This document shows, piece by piece, positions 51,962 through 59,894 of a stretch of 64,000 nt of DNA (the stretch's first letter is position 1; each line of letters opens with the position of its first letter). The notes beneath the pieces are model-generated. The model saw nothing but the letters and a program-made list of their open reading frames with translations. It did not search any database and was not told the DNA's origin. The DNA is from Pseudomonas costantinii (lineage in GTDB: Bacteria; Pseudomonadota; Gammaproteobacteria; Pseudomonadales; Pseudomonadaceae): assembly GCF_001870435.1 (NCBI RefSeq), contig NZ_MDDR01000066.1, positions 62,001 through 126,000 of the forward strand, given 5' to 3'. A program made the position numbers and the translations under genes.

Positions 51962-51984
51962 TTGAATGGAGATTTACTGCATGA
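51805..51984 (+). CDS. possible 59-codon leader ORF coupled to the DUF6124 gene
   Basis: ATG 51805 opens a frame of 59 residues (starting MAHSAAQAALLCSRYGELC, rich in Arg and Trp towards the end) whose TGA overlaps the ATG of the DUF6124 gene by 4 bases. That is a translational-coupling arrangement. The ribosome-binding site is weak (GGTTAGA). A second ORF of 37 codons, 51848-51961 (starting MASCAWEGSGPAGF), lies in another frame. The composition could equally result from RNA structure, so neither is certain. Confidence 0.25.
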   Translation: MAHSAAQAALLCSRYGELCVGGLRPCRVSIPWSTNLRTARHPSAWSRMWRALIEWRFTA

Positions 51985-52256
51985 AAAAGGCTACCCCGAA
52001 TCCCCCGCCATCCTCTTTGGATGACACATCACAAACCCCACCCGACATTATCTTCACCGTCCGTCCCGGCCTCAACACTGAAGTTGCCTTAAGCAATGCC
52101 AGCGAGATGCTGGAATCGGCGACTGTGTGTGCGTACGACTGTGCCGAGCACCTGGATGGCTCAGGCCGCAAACAGGTATTGGCGGTGGTGCAGATGATTG
52201 AGATTGCGCAGTTGTTGGTAGATCAAGCGCTGAACCGGGAGTGTCCCGTGGCCTGA
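51981..52256 (+). CDS. DUF6124 family protein
   Basis: A 91-residue protein of a family I know only from Pseudomonas, with unknown function. The N-terminus MKKATPNPPPSSLDD is Pro-rich and probably disordered; then IFTVRPGLNTEVALSNASEMLESATVCAYDCAEHLDGSGRKQVLAVVQMIEIAQLLVDQAL forms a helical hairpin-like core with the conserved L-x-N-A-S-E-x-L-x-S-A. ATG 51981 follows GGAG with 9 bases between; an in-frame ATG at 51966 has no ribosome-binding site. Confidence 0.85.
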   Translation: MKKATPNPPPSSLDDTSQTPPDIIFTVRPGLNTEVALSNASEMLESATVCAYDCAEHLDGSGRKQVLAVVQMIEIAQLLVDQALNRECPVA

Positions 52257-52274
52257 TGGCTAAGGAGATCCCTT

Positions 52275-52357
52275 GTGGGAGCGGGCTTGCTCGCGAATGC
52301 GGAATATCAGCTGATTCAACGGGTGGCTGACCCACCGCTTTCGCGAGCAAGCCCGCA
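52275..52357. repeat. REP pair (REPIN-like)
   Basis: TGTGGGAGCGGGCTTGCTCGCGAA is followed by an inner spacer and the inverted CTTTCGCGAGCAAGCCCGCA. It is the same family as the elements at 34441 and 41718. Confidence 0.88.
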
Positions 52358-52376
52358 TACATTTAGTCCGTGTATA

Positions 52377-53279
52377 TCAGGGGATATTTGCTTCCCGCAG
52401 GCGTAATCGTGGTGTGACGAAGTCCAGAAACGCGCGCACCTTTAACGGCAACGGCGCCTGCCCTTTGTGTACCAAACTAATGGGCAATGCCGCTGATTCA
52501 TAGGGTTGCAGCACCACCTGCAAATCACCTTTTTGTACCGCATCAGCCACCTGATACGACAACACCCGAATCACCCCAACCCCAAGCGCTGCCGCTGCAA
52601 TCGCAGCTTCCGCCGTGTTGACCGACAGCCGTGAATGCACCGGCACGGTCTGCTCCGATTTACCCGCGCCAAACACCCATGCGCCCACCGAGGCCAGTAC
52701 TTCGAAAGTGATGCAGCTGTGCGTGGTCAAATCCTGTGGTGCCGCCGGTACACCATGGGTGTCCAGATACTGGGGACTGGCACACACCACTCGCCGCACC
52801 ATGCCCACCTGCGTCGCCTTGAACGAGCTGTCGGGCAGGTCACCAATGCGCACGGCTACGTCGCACTGCTCTTCCATCAAATGCACCACGCGGTCGGTCA
52901 GCATCAAGTTGATGTTGATCTCGGGGTACTGCGCGAGAAATTCCGCCACCACCGGCACGATGTGCAAGCGCCCAAATACGATGGGCGCCGTCACCACCAG
53001 CTCACCTTTGGGCACCGCATACTCGCCGGTCGCGGCGCGTTCGGCTTCGCCGATGTCTTCCAGAATCTGTCGGCACGCCGCGAGGTAGGAGGCACCTGCG
53101 TCAGTCAACAACAGTTGCCGCGTAGTGCGGTGCAGCAGGCGTGTGCTCAGGTAAGTTTCCAACTCCGCCACTTTGCGGCTGACAGTGGCCAGTGGCATAC
53201 CCAAATGGCGGGCCGCCGCCGACAAGCTGCCCGCGTCTACCACCGCAATAAACACCGACATCGACTCAAGACGATTCAT
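52377..53279 (-). CDS. LysR family regulator (CrgA-like)
   Basis: A 300-residue LysR-type regulator. HTH at 1-60 (FIAVVDAGSLSAAARHLGMPLATVSRKVAELETYL), then the effector domain from about 90 (GELVVTAPIVFGRLHIVPVVAEFLAQYPEININLMLTDRVVHLMEEQCDVAVRIGDLPDSS), typical of the large CrgA/AaeR-like subgroup. It is divergent from the MFS gene at 53389 with 109 bases between and probably regulates it. Confidence 0.92.
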   Translation of the reverse strand: MNRLESMSVFIAVVDAGSLSAAARHLGMPLATVSRKVAELETYLSTRLLHRTTRQLLLTDAGASYLAACRQILEDIGEAERAATGEYAVPKGELVVTAPIVFGRLHIVPVVAEFLAQYPEININLMLTDRVVHLMEEQCDVAVRIGDLPDSSFKATQVGMVRRVVCASPQYLDTHGVPAAPQDLTTHSCITFEVLASVGAWVFGAGKSEQTVPVHSRLSVNTAEAAIAAAALGVGVIRVLSYQVADAVQKGDLQVVLQPYESAALPISLVHKGQAPLPLKVRAFLDFVTPRLRLREANIP

Positions 53280-53388
53280 GGCGCCCTATCAAATTTTGGA
53301 AGGATGATTCCTGATCCTAGGGGATTATCGACATAAACGCGACTGCGTAAGGTTGGCAACTGACCCCCTGCAATAAAAGGAGAGCGCC

Positions 53389-54603
53389 ATGAGTGGGCTG
53401 CCGATTACATCCGAGAACTCCACCGCACCTTCGGTTACGCCGCGGGGCAAGATCATCATGATGGCGGTGATCGCCGGAGCGGTGGTGACCAATATTTATT
53501 GTACGCAGCCGGTGCTGCCGTTGATTGCGTCGGACATGGGCGTCGAAGTGTCGACGGTCAACCTGGTGGCGGGCGCAGCCCTGTTGGGGTTTGCGACTGG
53601 GTTGGCGTTGTTGCTGCCGATGGGTGACCGCTTTGACCGACGCAAGCTGGTACTCGGACAGATCGTGCTGGCGTTCTGTTTTGCCTTGGCGGCAGCGTTT
53701 GCGCCGAGTATCTGGGCATTGATCGGCGCGTCGTTTGGCCTGGGAATGGTGTCGTGTGTGCCGCAGCAGCTAGTGCCGTTTGCAGCGGTGATGTCGCAGC
53801 CCCATGAACGCGGGCGCAATGTGGGTACGGTAGTCAGCGGGATCATGCTGGGTATTTTGCTCGGCCGCACGATCAGCGGCGTGGTCGGCGAGGCCTATGG
53901 CTGGCGCGCGGTTTTTGCAATGGAAGCGGCGTTCATGGTTCCGGTGTGGTTCCTCGCGGCCAGACTGTTACCACCGGGCGTGACGAGCACAAACCTGTCC
54001 TACCCGCGCCTGCTGGCTTCGCTGTGGCCGTTGATGCGCGATAACAGCCCGATTCGCCAATCGATGATGGTGCAAGCGTTGTTATGGGCGTGCTTCAACG
54101 CGTTCTGGGTAAACCTGGCGGCGTTGTTGGCGAATGGCCCATGGCAGTTGGGCAGCGCGTGGGCCGGTGGTTTCGGGGTTATCGGCGCGGTGGGTGCGTT
54201 TGCGGCGTCGTATGGCGGCCGGGCGGCGGACAAGGTGGGTTGCCGTAAAGTGATTGGCGCCAGCGTGGGCATTGTGACCTTGGCGTTTCTGCTACTGGCC
54301 GGGGCGCAAACCTCACTCATTTTGCTGGTACTTGGGGTGATCGTGCTGGACATCGGCGTGCAGTCGGGGCTGGTTGCCAACCAGACGCGAGCGTTTGCGG
54401 TGGACCCGAAGGCTCAGGGGCGGATCAACAGTTTGTACATGACAGCCACCTTTATCGGCGGTGCGATTGGGGCGACAGTCAGTGGTTGGTTGATGGCGCG
54501 GTTTGGATGGGTGGGGATTGTGGCGTTTGGGATTGTGCTAGGGATATTGGCCGGGGTGATCCATTTGATTAGAACACCGCGTCGGGCTCAAGAGTTGGCG
54601 TAA
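53389..54603 (+). CDS. MFS transporter, NIYCTQP-motif branch
   Basis: A 404-residue, 12-helix MFS exporter. GAVVTNIYCTQPVLPLIASDMGVEVSTVNLVAGAALLGFATGLALLLPMGDRFDRRK shows it is from the same branch as the protein at 45483 (NIYYAQP). The loop 2-3 motif GDRFDRRK and the helix 5 motif GIMLGILLGRTISGVVGEAYGWRAVF are present. A divergent LysR gene suggests inducible efflux or uptake of a small molecule; the substrate is unknown. Confidence 0.9.
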   Translation: MSGLPITSENSTAPSVTPRGKIIMMAVIAGAVVTNIYCTQPVLPLIASDMGVEVSTVNLVAGAALLGFATGLALLLPMGDRFDRRKLVLGQIVLAFCFALAAAFAPSIWALIGASFGLGMVSCVPQQLVPFAAVMSQPHERGRNVGTVVSGIMLGILLGRTISGVVGEAYGWRAVFAMEAAFMVPVWFLAARLLPPGVTSTNLSYPRLLASLWPLMRDNSPIRQSMMVQALLWACFNAFWVNLAALLANGPWQLGSAWAGGFGVIGAVGAFAASYGGRAADKVGCRKVIGASVGIVTLAFLLLAGAQTSLILLVLGVIVLDIGVQSGLVANQTRAFAVDPKAQGRINSLYMTATFIGGAIGATVSGWLMARFGWVGIVAFGIVLGILAGVIHLIRTPRRAQELA

Positions 54604-54656
54604 ATCCCAGGCCGAATGAAGCCCGCCCCCACAGTTAATCCTCATTTCAAGGTAAG

Positions 54657-54684
54657 AAAAAGGCGACCCGAAGGTCGCCTTTTG
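54657..54684. terminator. bidirectional rho-independent terminator
   Basis: AGGCGACC pairs with GGTCGCCT around CGAA, with AAAA before and TTTT after. It separates the convergent MFS and lipoprotein genes. Confidence 0.9.
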
Positions 54685-55077
54685 TCATTGCGCGTATTGC
54701 TTGCTCAACCCCGGCGGTACGCCGTGCACGTCGGTCTCTTCCCAAGGCCCATTCGGGCTGATGGAGCGGCTCCAGCCGTTGCTCCAGCGGTAGTAGGTGC
54801 GCTGGCGGTAGAAGGTGTCGGGCTGGTCTTCCAACACATAGACCTTCATGTTCCCGTCCCAGTGGCTCGCAGCACCCGGTGGCGGTGCGAAGGTTGGCGA
54901 GGAGCTGGGCGGTGCTTTCGGCGGTGCGGTCACCGGGCCGGAAGGCCGGGTACTCGGCTGGGTCGACGGGCCCGACGGTGGAATGGTCGGCCCGGTGGGC
55001 GCTGTAGGTCGGTGGACCGCACAAGCGCTCAGCCCCAATACCAGGCTGAGCAAGGTGATGCGTGCAAGGGCGGTCAT
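54685..55077 (-). CDS. small proline-rich lipoprotein
   Basis: A 130-residue lipoprotein. Signal MTALARITLLSLVLGLSAC with Cys19 in the lipobox; a Pro/Thr/Ser-rich linker up to about residue 68; then a folded end with HWDGNMKVYVLEDQPDTFYRQRTYYRWSNGWSRSISPNGPWEE, rich in Tyr and Trp. I do not know its function. It lies 17 bases after ccmI on the same strand and may be transcribed with the ccm operon. Confidence 0.78.
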   Translation of the reverse strand: MTALARITLLSLVLGLSACAVHRPTAPTGPTIPPSGPSTQPSTRPSGPVTAPPKAPPSSSPTFAPPPGAASHWDGNMKVYVLEDQPDTFYRQRTYYRWSNGWSRSISPNGPWEETDVHGVPPGLSKQYAQ

Positions 55078-55093
55078 AGGTGTTTCCTCGAAA

Positions 55094-56278
55094 TTACTTA
55101 TCCGGACTGTCGATGGTCAGCTGCTGCAATGCAGTGGTGCTGCTGGCCAAGGGTTGGCTGCGGCCGATCCACTCGCCAGTGGTCGGCTGACCGGCCCGGG
55201 ATATGCGCGCAACCAGTTGGACTTCGGGAAAGTTGGACAGTTTCAACTGCGGCATCATCGCGTCGGCATCGCCCAGTTCGACGGTGACCGGCAGCTCGGC
55301 GACGGTGACGCGCTTGGCCGCCAACGGTGCCGGCGGGCCATTTACCGCGCGGGCAAAGATAAACACGCTGTCGCTCGGTAAGGCCTTGGCTTTCACATCA
55401 GCCGCCAGGTCTACGCGGACTTTCATCACGGCCTTGTGCGCGACAGTGCCACCGTTCTCTTTCAACTTCTCGGCCGCGCGATCGATGCCGCCTTGCAACG
55501 CAGCGCGGGAATTGTCTTCTGGAGGCAACTGCGCCAACAGACGGTTCCAGTAGTCGATTGCCTCCTGATAGCGCTGGCCTTCAAAGGCGGCGATACCCAG
55601 CAGGCCGAGGCTGGTGACTTCCTTCGGATCGAGTTTCAAGGCCTCATCCGTCAGGGCCTGGACCTTGGGCGACCACTGTTTGTTGTCGGCAAAGTACTGC
55701 GCTTGGGCCCACTGGCCCAGCAGCTCCGGCTGGCGACCGGCCAAGGCCACGGTGCGTTCGAAGACTTTGGCCGCATCGGCCGAACGGTCCTGGGCCATGT
55801 AGGCGCGGCCGAGGAAGTACAGGCCCTCCGGCGAGTCCGGCTGCGCGGCAGCGGCGCGCTCCAGGCGGTGGGTCATGTCTTCCATGGACACCGGCGGCTG
55901 GGAGAATTCGCGGGTCAGTTCGACCTTGTCACTGGCGCCGAAATGCAGGTACAGGCCCAGGCCCAACACGGGTACTAAAACAGCGGCGAGCAACGGCAGC
56001 GGTTTGCCGAGACGCGATTCGCGGGGCTTTTCCACGCCTTCGGTGTCGGCCAGCAACTCACGGGCGGCTTCGGCGCGTCCGGTGTCGAGTTGCGCGGCGT
56101 TGAGTACACCTTCGTCCTGCTGGACTTGCAGCTCGGCGACACGCTCTTGGTAGAGCGCCACGTTCAGCGCGGTGCGATCCTCTTCACGCTGGGCACGGCG
56201 GCCGCGCAACACAGGGATCAACAGGAAACTCAGGGCAATCAGAAGCAGCAACCCTGCTGCGAGCCAAAAATCAATCAT
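55094..56278 (-). CDS. ccmI: cytochrome c biogenesis protein CcmI
   Basis: A 394-residue inner-membrane protein with two N-terminal membrane helices (1-25 and about 93-113), a cytoplasmic leucine-zipper-like loop, and a periplasmic TPR domain (from about 140: PEGLYFLGRAYMAQDRSADAAKVFERTVAL). It binds apocytochrome c and presents it for haem ligation with CcmF and CcmH. ATG 56278 (MIDFWLAAGLLLLIALSF) is the family start and overlaps the ccmH stop by 8 bases. Confidence 0.93.
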   Translation of the reverse strand: MIDFWLAAGLLLLIALSFLLIPVLRGRRAQREEDRTALNVALYQERVAELQVQQDEGVLNAAQLDTGRAEAARELLADTEGVEKPRESRLGKPLPLLAAVLVPVLGLGLYLHFGASDKVELTREFSQPPVSMEDMTHRLERAAAAQPDSPEGLYFLGRAYMAQDRSADAAKVFERTVALAGRQPELLGQWAQAQYFADNKQWSPKVQALTDEALKLDPKEVTSLGLLGIAAFEGQRYQEAIDYWNRLLAQLPPEDNSRAALQGGIDRAAEKLKENGGTVAHKAVMKVRVDLAADVKAKALPSDSVFIFARAVNGPPAPLAAKRVTVAELPVTVELGDADAMMPQLKLSNFPEVQLVARISRAGQPTTGEWIGRSQPLASSTTALQQLTIDSPDK

Positions 56279-56744
56279 CAGTCTTGGTGTCCAGCAATTG
56301 GTCGAGGCGTTTGCGCTCTTCGGGGGATAGCGCGTCGGAGCCATCAGTAGGCGCGGCGCGGCGACGGCGGACAATCACGGCCATGACGACCACACCGGCC
56401 AGCAACAGCCCGGCAGGGCCAAACCAGAGCAGCGCGGTCTTGCCGGTGAGCGCCGGTTTGTAGCGCACGAAATCACCGTAACGATCAACCATGAAGTCGA
56501 TGATCTGCTGGTTGTCCTTGCCCTCCCCCAGCATGCGGAAGATTTCTTTGCGCAGGTCGGCGGCGATCGGCGCATTGGAGTCGGCGATGTCCTGGTTCTG
56601 GCATTTGGGGCAACGCAGTTCCTTGGTCAGATCGCGGAAGCGCTCGCGCTCGGCGTCGTTGGCGAATTCGTAGGTGTCGATGGCCGCGTGGGCCACACCG
56701 GCCAGGCCCAAGGCTAAAACGGCAGCGGTCAACCAGCGCTTCAT
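56271..56744 (-). CDS. ccmH: cytochrome c maturation thiol protein CcmH (CycL)
   Basis: A 157-residue protein with signal peptide (MKRWLTAAVLALGLAGVAHA), the redox motif LRCPKCQNQ (about 44-52) that reduces apocytochrome haem-site cysteines, and a C-terminal membrane helix (LLWFGPAGLLLAGVVVMAVIV). It is the short form, with CcmI separate. It overlaps ccmG by 4 bases. Confidence 0.95.
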   Translation of the reverse strand: MKRWLTAAVLALGLAGVAHAAIDTYEFANDAERERFRDLTKELRCPKCQNQDIADSNAPIAADLRKEIFRMLGEGKDNQQIIDFMVDRYGDFVRYKPALTGKTALLWFGPAGLLLAGVVVMAVIVRRRRAAPTDGSDALSPEERKRLDQLLDTKTDD

Positions 56745-57277
56745 TGTTTGGCCTCGTCGACCAGCGCCTGGTACTTGGCGGCCAGTTGCTCACGCCAGAC
56801 CACTTCGTCGATCACGCCGACGTACTTGTCGCGGATCACGCCCTTGGCATCGATAAAGAAGGTTTCCGGAGCGCCATACACGCCGAGGTTCAGGCCAAGG
56901 TTGCCGTCTTCATCGCGGATATCCATCTGGTACGGGTTGTGGAATTCCGCCAGCCACTTCAACGCCGACGCATTGTCGTCCTTGTAGTTGATGCCGTAGA
57001 TCACCACGCCCTTCTCTGCCAGTTTGTTCAGCACCGGATGCTCAACTCGGCAGGAAATACACCAGGTCGCCCAGACGTTGACCAATGCCGGCTTGCCCTG
57101 CAAATCGGCCTGGGTCAGGGTTCTGTCACCCTGCACCGTCGGCAGGCTAAAGGCCGGGAACTGTTTACCGATCATCGCCGACGGCAGCTCGGCGGGGTCC
57201 AGGTACAACCCGCGATACAGAAACACCGCCACCACCAGAAACAACGCCAGCGGCAACACCATCAACCAACGCTTCAT
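56741..57277 (-). CDS. ccmG: thiol:disulfide oxidoreductase CcmG/DsbE
   Basis: A 178-residue periplasmic thioredoxin-fold protein held by an N-terminal membrane helix (WLMVLPLALFLVVAVFLYRGL). The active-site motif is WCISC in VWATWCISCRVEHP (about 75-89), and GAPETFFIDAKGVIR carries the cis-Pro region. It keeps apocytochrome thiols reduced. It overlaps ccmF and ccmH by 4 bases each. Confidence 0.95.
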   Translation of the reverse strand: MKRWLMVLPLALFLVVAVFLYRGLYLDPAELPSAMIGKQFPAFSLPTVQGDRTLTQADLQGKPALVNVWATWCISCRVEHPVLNKLAEKGVVIYGINYKDDNASALKWLAEFHNPYQMDIRDEDGNLGLNLGVYGAPETFFIDAKGVIRDKYVGVIDEVVWREQLAAKYQALVDEAKQ

Positions 57278-59262
57278 ACTGCTGCCCCTTGCAGGCCGAG
57301 GGTTTCACGCACCCGACTCTTGACCTTGACCCGATAACGCCGGTCCAACGCGGCCAGCAAACCGCCAAACCCTGTCAACAAACCGCCGAACCAGATCCAG
57401 CGCACAAACGGCTTCACATGCACCCGCACGGCCCAGGCGCCGTCGCCCAGCGGTTCACCCAGCGCCACATAGAGGTCACGGGTGAAACCGGCGTCGATCC
57501 CGGCTTCGGTCATCATCGAGCTTTGCACGGTGTACAGGCGTTTTTCCGGGTGCAGTACCGCCACTTCCTTGCCGTTGCGCACCACGCGCACAGTGCCTTT
57601 GTCAGAAGTGAAATTCGGGCCTTCAAAGTGCTTGGCGCCGTCGAAGATGAAGTGGTAGCCGGCCAGGTCCATCGACTCGCCCGGTGCCAGGCGCAGGTCG
57701 CGCTCGGCACTGTTCTGGCTGGACAGCACTACGCCGAGGGCGCACACGGCGATGCCGATGTGCGCGATCTGCATGCCCCAATAACTGCGGGTCAAACTCG
57801 GCAGGCCCTTGATCAAGCCTTTGTGCCGGGTCTTGTCGAAGATGTCGCGCACGCCGGCCAACAACACCCAGGCCGCGAGCAGGAAGGTGGCGAGCACCGC
57901 CCAGTTGAAGTCGCCGTAGGCGATACCGGCGATCACCGCCAAGGCCACACTGCCGAGCAATACCGGCGCCAGCATGCCCGCCAGCCATTTCACCGGGGTG
58001 TCTTTCCAGCGCACCAACATGCCGATCGCCATGACCACCATCAACAGGCCCATCAACGGAATAAACAGCGCGTTGAAGTACGGCGGGCCAACGGACAGCT
58101 TGGCGCCGCTCAGGGCATCCAGCACCAGCGGGTAAAGAGTGCCGAGCAGGATCATCGACGCCGCCACCACCAACACCAGGTTGTTACCCAGCAACAGGGT
58201 TTCCCGCGACCACAGGTTGAAGCCGACCTGGCTCTTGACCACCGGCGCGCGCAACGCAAACAACGTCAGGGAGCCACCGACCACAAACAGCAGGAAGATC
58301 AGGATGAATACGCCGCGCTCCGGATCGGAAGCAAACGCGTGCACCGAGGTCAGCACACCCGAACGCACGAGGAAGGTGCCGAGCAGGCTGAGGGAAAACG
58401 CGGCGATGGCCAGCAACACGGTCCAACTCTTGAACACGCCGCGTTTTTCAGTGACGGCCAACGAGTGAATCAGCGCCGTGCCCACCAGCCAAGGCATGAA
58501 GGAGGCGTTTTCCACCGGGTCCCAGAACCACCAGCCGCCCCAGCCGAGTTCGTAGTAAGCCCACCACGAACCGAGGGTGATACCGATACCGAGGAAGGCC
58601 CAGGCGACGATGGTCCACGGCCGCGACCAGCGCGCCCAGGCCGCATCGAGACGCCCGCCGAGCAAAGCGGCGATGGCGAAGGCGAAGGCCACGGAGAAAC
58701 CGACGTAACCCATGTAGAGCATCGGCGGGTGCACGATCAAGCCGATGTCTTGCAACAGCGGGTTGAGGTCGTGCCCATCCGCCGGGATCTGCGGCAGGAT
58801 GCGGGTGAACGGGTTGGAGGTCATGATCAGGAACAACAGGAAACCGATGCTGATCATGCCCATCACCGCCAGCACCCGGGCCAGCATGACTTGCGGCAGT
58901 TGACGCGAGAACACCGACACGGCGAAGGTCCAGCCGCCGAGGATCAAGGCCCACAGCAGCAATGAGCCTTCGTGAGCACCCCACACGGCGCTGAACTTGT
59001 AGTACCAAGGCAAGGCGCTGTTGGAGTTATTCGCGACATAGGCGACAGAAAAGTCGTCGGTCATAAAGGCGTAGGTCAGGCAACCGAAGGCGAACACCAG
59101 AAAGGCAAACTGCCCCCAGGCGGCCGGCTGCGCCAGGCTCATCCACAAGCGGTCACCGCGCCAGGCGCCGAGTAACGGCACCACGGCCTGGACGACGGCA
59201 AAACACAGGGCGAGGATCATCGCCAACTGGCCCAGCTCCGGAATAAACAGTGCGGACGTCAT
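57274..59262 (-). CDS. ccmF: haem lyase subunit CcmF
   Basis: A 662-residue inner-membrane protein with about 15 hydrophobic segments. The WWD haem-handling motif is WGGWWFWDPVENASFMPWL (about 236-254). The conserved SALPWYYKFSAVWGAHEGSLLLW (about 83-105) and GHDLNPLLQDIGLIVHPPMLYMGYVG (about 162-187) carry the haem-ligand His. It transfers haem from CcmE to the apocytochrome. A 558-codon antisense frame here is only a shadow. Confidence 0.96.
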   Translation of the reverse strand: MTSALFIPELGQLAMILALCFAVVQAVVPLLGAWRGDRLWMSLAQPAAWGQFAFLVFAFGCLTYAFMTDDFSVAYVANNSNSALPWYYKFSAVWGAHEGSLLLWALILGGWTFAVSVFSRQLPQVMLARVLAVMGMISIGFLLFLIMTSNPFTRILPQIPADGHDLNPLLQDIGLIVHPPMLYMGYVGFSVAFAFAIAALLGGRLDAAWARWSRPWTIVAWAFLGIGITLGSWWAYYELGWGGWWFWDPVENASFMPWLVGTALIHSLAVTEKRGVFKSWTVLLAIAAFSLSLLGTFLVRSGVLTSVHAFASDPERGVFILIFLLFVVGGSLTLFALRAPVVKSQVGFNLWSRETLLLGNNLVLVVAASMILLGTLYPLVLDALSGAKLSVGPPYFNALFIPLMGLLMVVMAIGMLVRWKDTPVKWLAGMLAPVLLGSVALAVIAGIAYGDFNWAVLATFLLAAWVLLAGVRDIFDKTRHKGLIKGLPSLTRSYWGMQIAHIGIAVCALGVVLSSQNSAERDLRLAPGESMDLAGYHFIFDGAKHFEGPNFTSDKGTVRVVRNGKEVAVLHPEKRLYTVQSSMMTEAGIDAGFTRDLYVALGEPLGDGAWAVRVHVKPFVRWIWFGGLLTGFGGLLAALDRRYRVKVKSRVRETLGLQGAAV

Positions 59263-59265
59263 CGG

Positions 59266-59721
59266 TTAGCCCTCCTTCGCTGGGGTCGGGGCGGATTGAC
59301 CGCTGTCTTTCAAGGCTTTGGTGACTTCCGGCGGCATGTATTTCTCATCGTGCTTGGCCAGCACTTCATCAGCCACCACCACGCCGTCGGCGTTGAGTTT
59401 GCCCAGGGCGACGATGCCCTGACCTTCGCGGAACAAATCCGGAAGGATGCCGCGGTAGGTGATGGTGACGGACTTGCTGAAGTCGGTGACCACGAAGGTC
59501 ACGTCGAGGGAGTCGGCAGAACGTTTCAGCGAGCCCTTTTCCACCATGCCACCGGCGCGAATCCGCGTGTCCAGCGGTGCTTCGCCATTGGCGATCTGGG
59601 TCGGGGTGTAGAACAGGTTGATGTTCTCTCGCAGGGCGCTCATGGCCAGGGCCACGGCAATGCTCACACCGGCCAGGATGGCCAGGATGATCAACAGACG
59701 CTTTCTACGCAGCGGATTCAC
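59266..59721 (-). CDS. ccmE: haem chaperone CcmE
   Basis: A 151-residue periplasmic OB-fold protein with one N-terminal membrane anchor (LLIILAILAGVSIAVALAMSAL). The haem-binding His is in VLAKHDEKYMPPEV near residue 124, with the following Tyr conserved. It receives haem from CcmC and hands it to CcmF. It overlaps ccmD by 4 bases. Confidence 0.95.
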   Translation of the reverse strand: MNPLRRKRLLIILAILAGVSIAVALAMSALRENINLFYTPTQIANGEAPLDTRIRAGGMVEKGSLKRSADSLDVTFVVTDFSKSVTITYRGILPDLFREGQGIVALGKLNADGVVVADEVLAKHDEKYMPPEVTKALKDSGQSAPTPAKEG

Positions 59722-59894
59722 TTATCGGTCTCCCGGCGCAAACGACGCGCCTCTTGTTGCAGGTAACGCTTGCGGGCCAGGATCGGCGCGGCGACGTTGA
59801 GGGCCAGCACCGCCAGGCAGATGCCATAGGCCGTCCAGACATACAGGCCGTGATGGCCCATGGCGAGAAAATCACTGAAAGAAGCAAAACTCAT
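59718..59894 (-). CDS. ccmD: haem exporter accessory protein CcmD
   Basis: A 58-residue protein with one membrane helix (YVWTAYGICLAVLALNVAAPIL) and a basic cytoplasmic tail (RKRYLQQEARRLRRE). It stabilises CcmC and aids release of holo-CcmE. ATG 59894 (MSFASFSDFLAMGHHG) is chosen because it overlaps the ccmC stop by 4 bases and gives the family N-terminus. Confidence 0.92.
   Translation of the reverse strand: MSFASFSDFLAMGHHGLYVWTAYGICLAVLALNVAAPILARKRYLQQEARRLRRETDK

Noticed and set aside
57289..58965. 558-codon plus-strand ORF opposite ccmF
   Set aside because: Low-complexity His/Gln/Arg-rich translation, exactly antisense to a well-conserved ccmF; no signature or ribosome-binding site.
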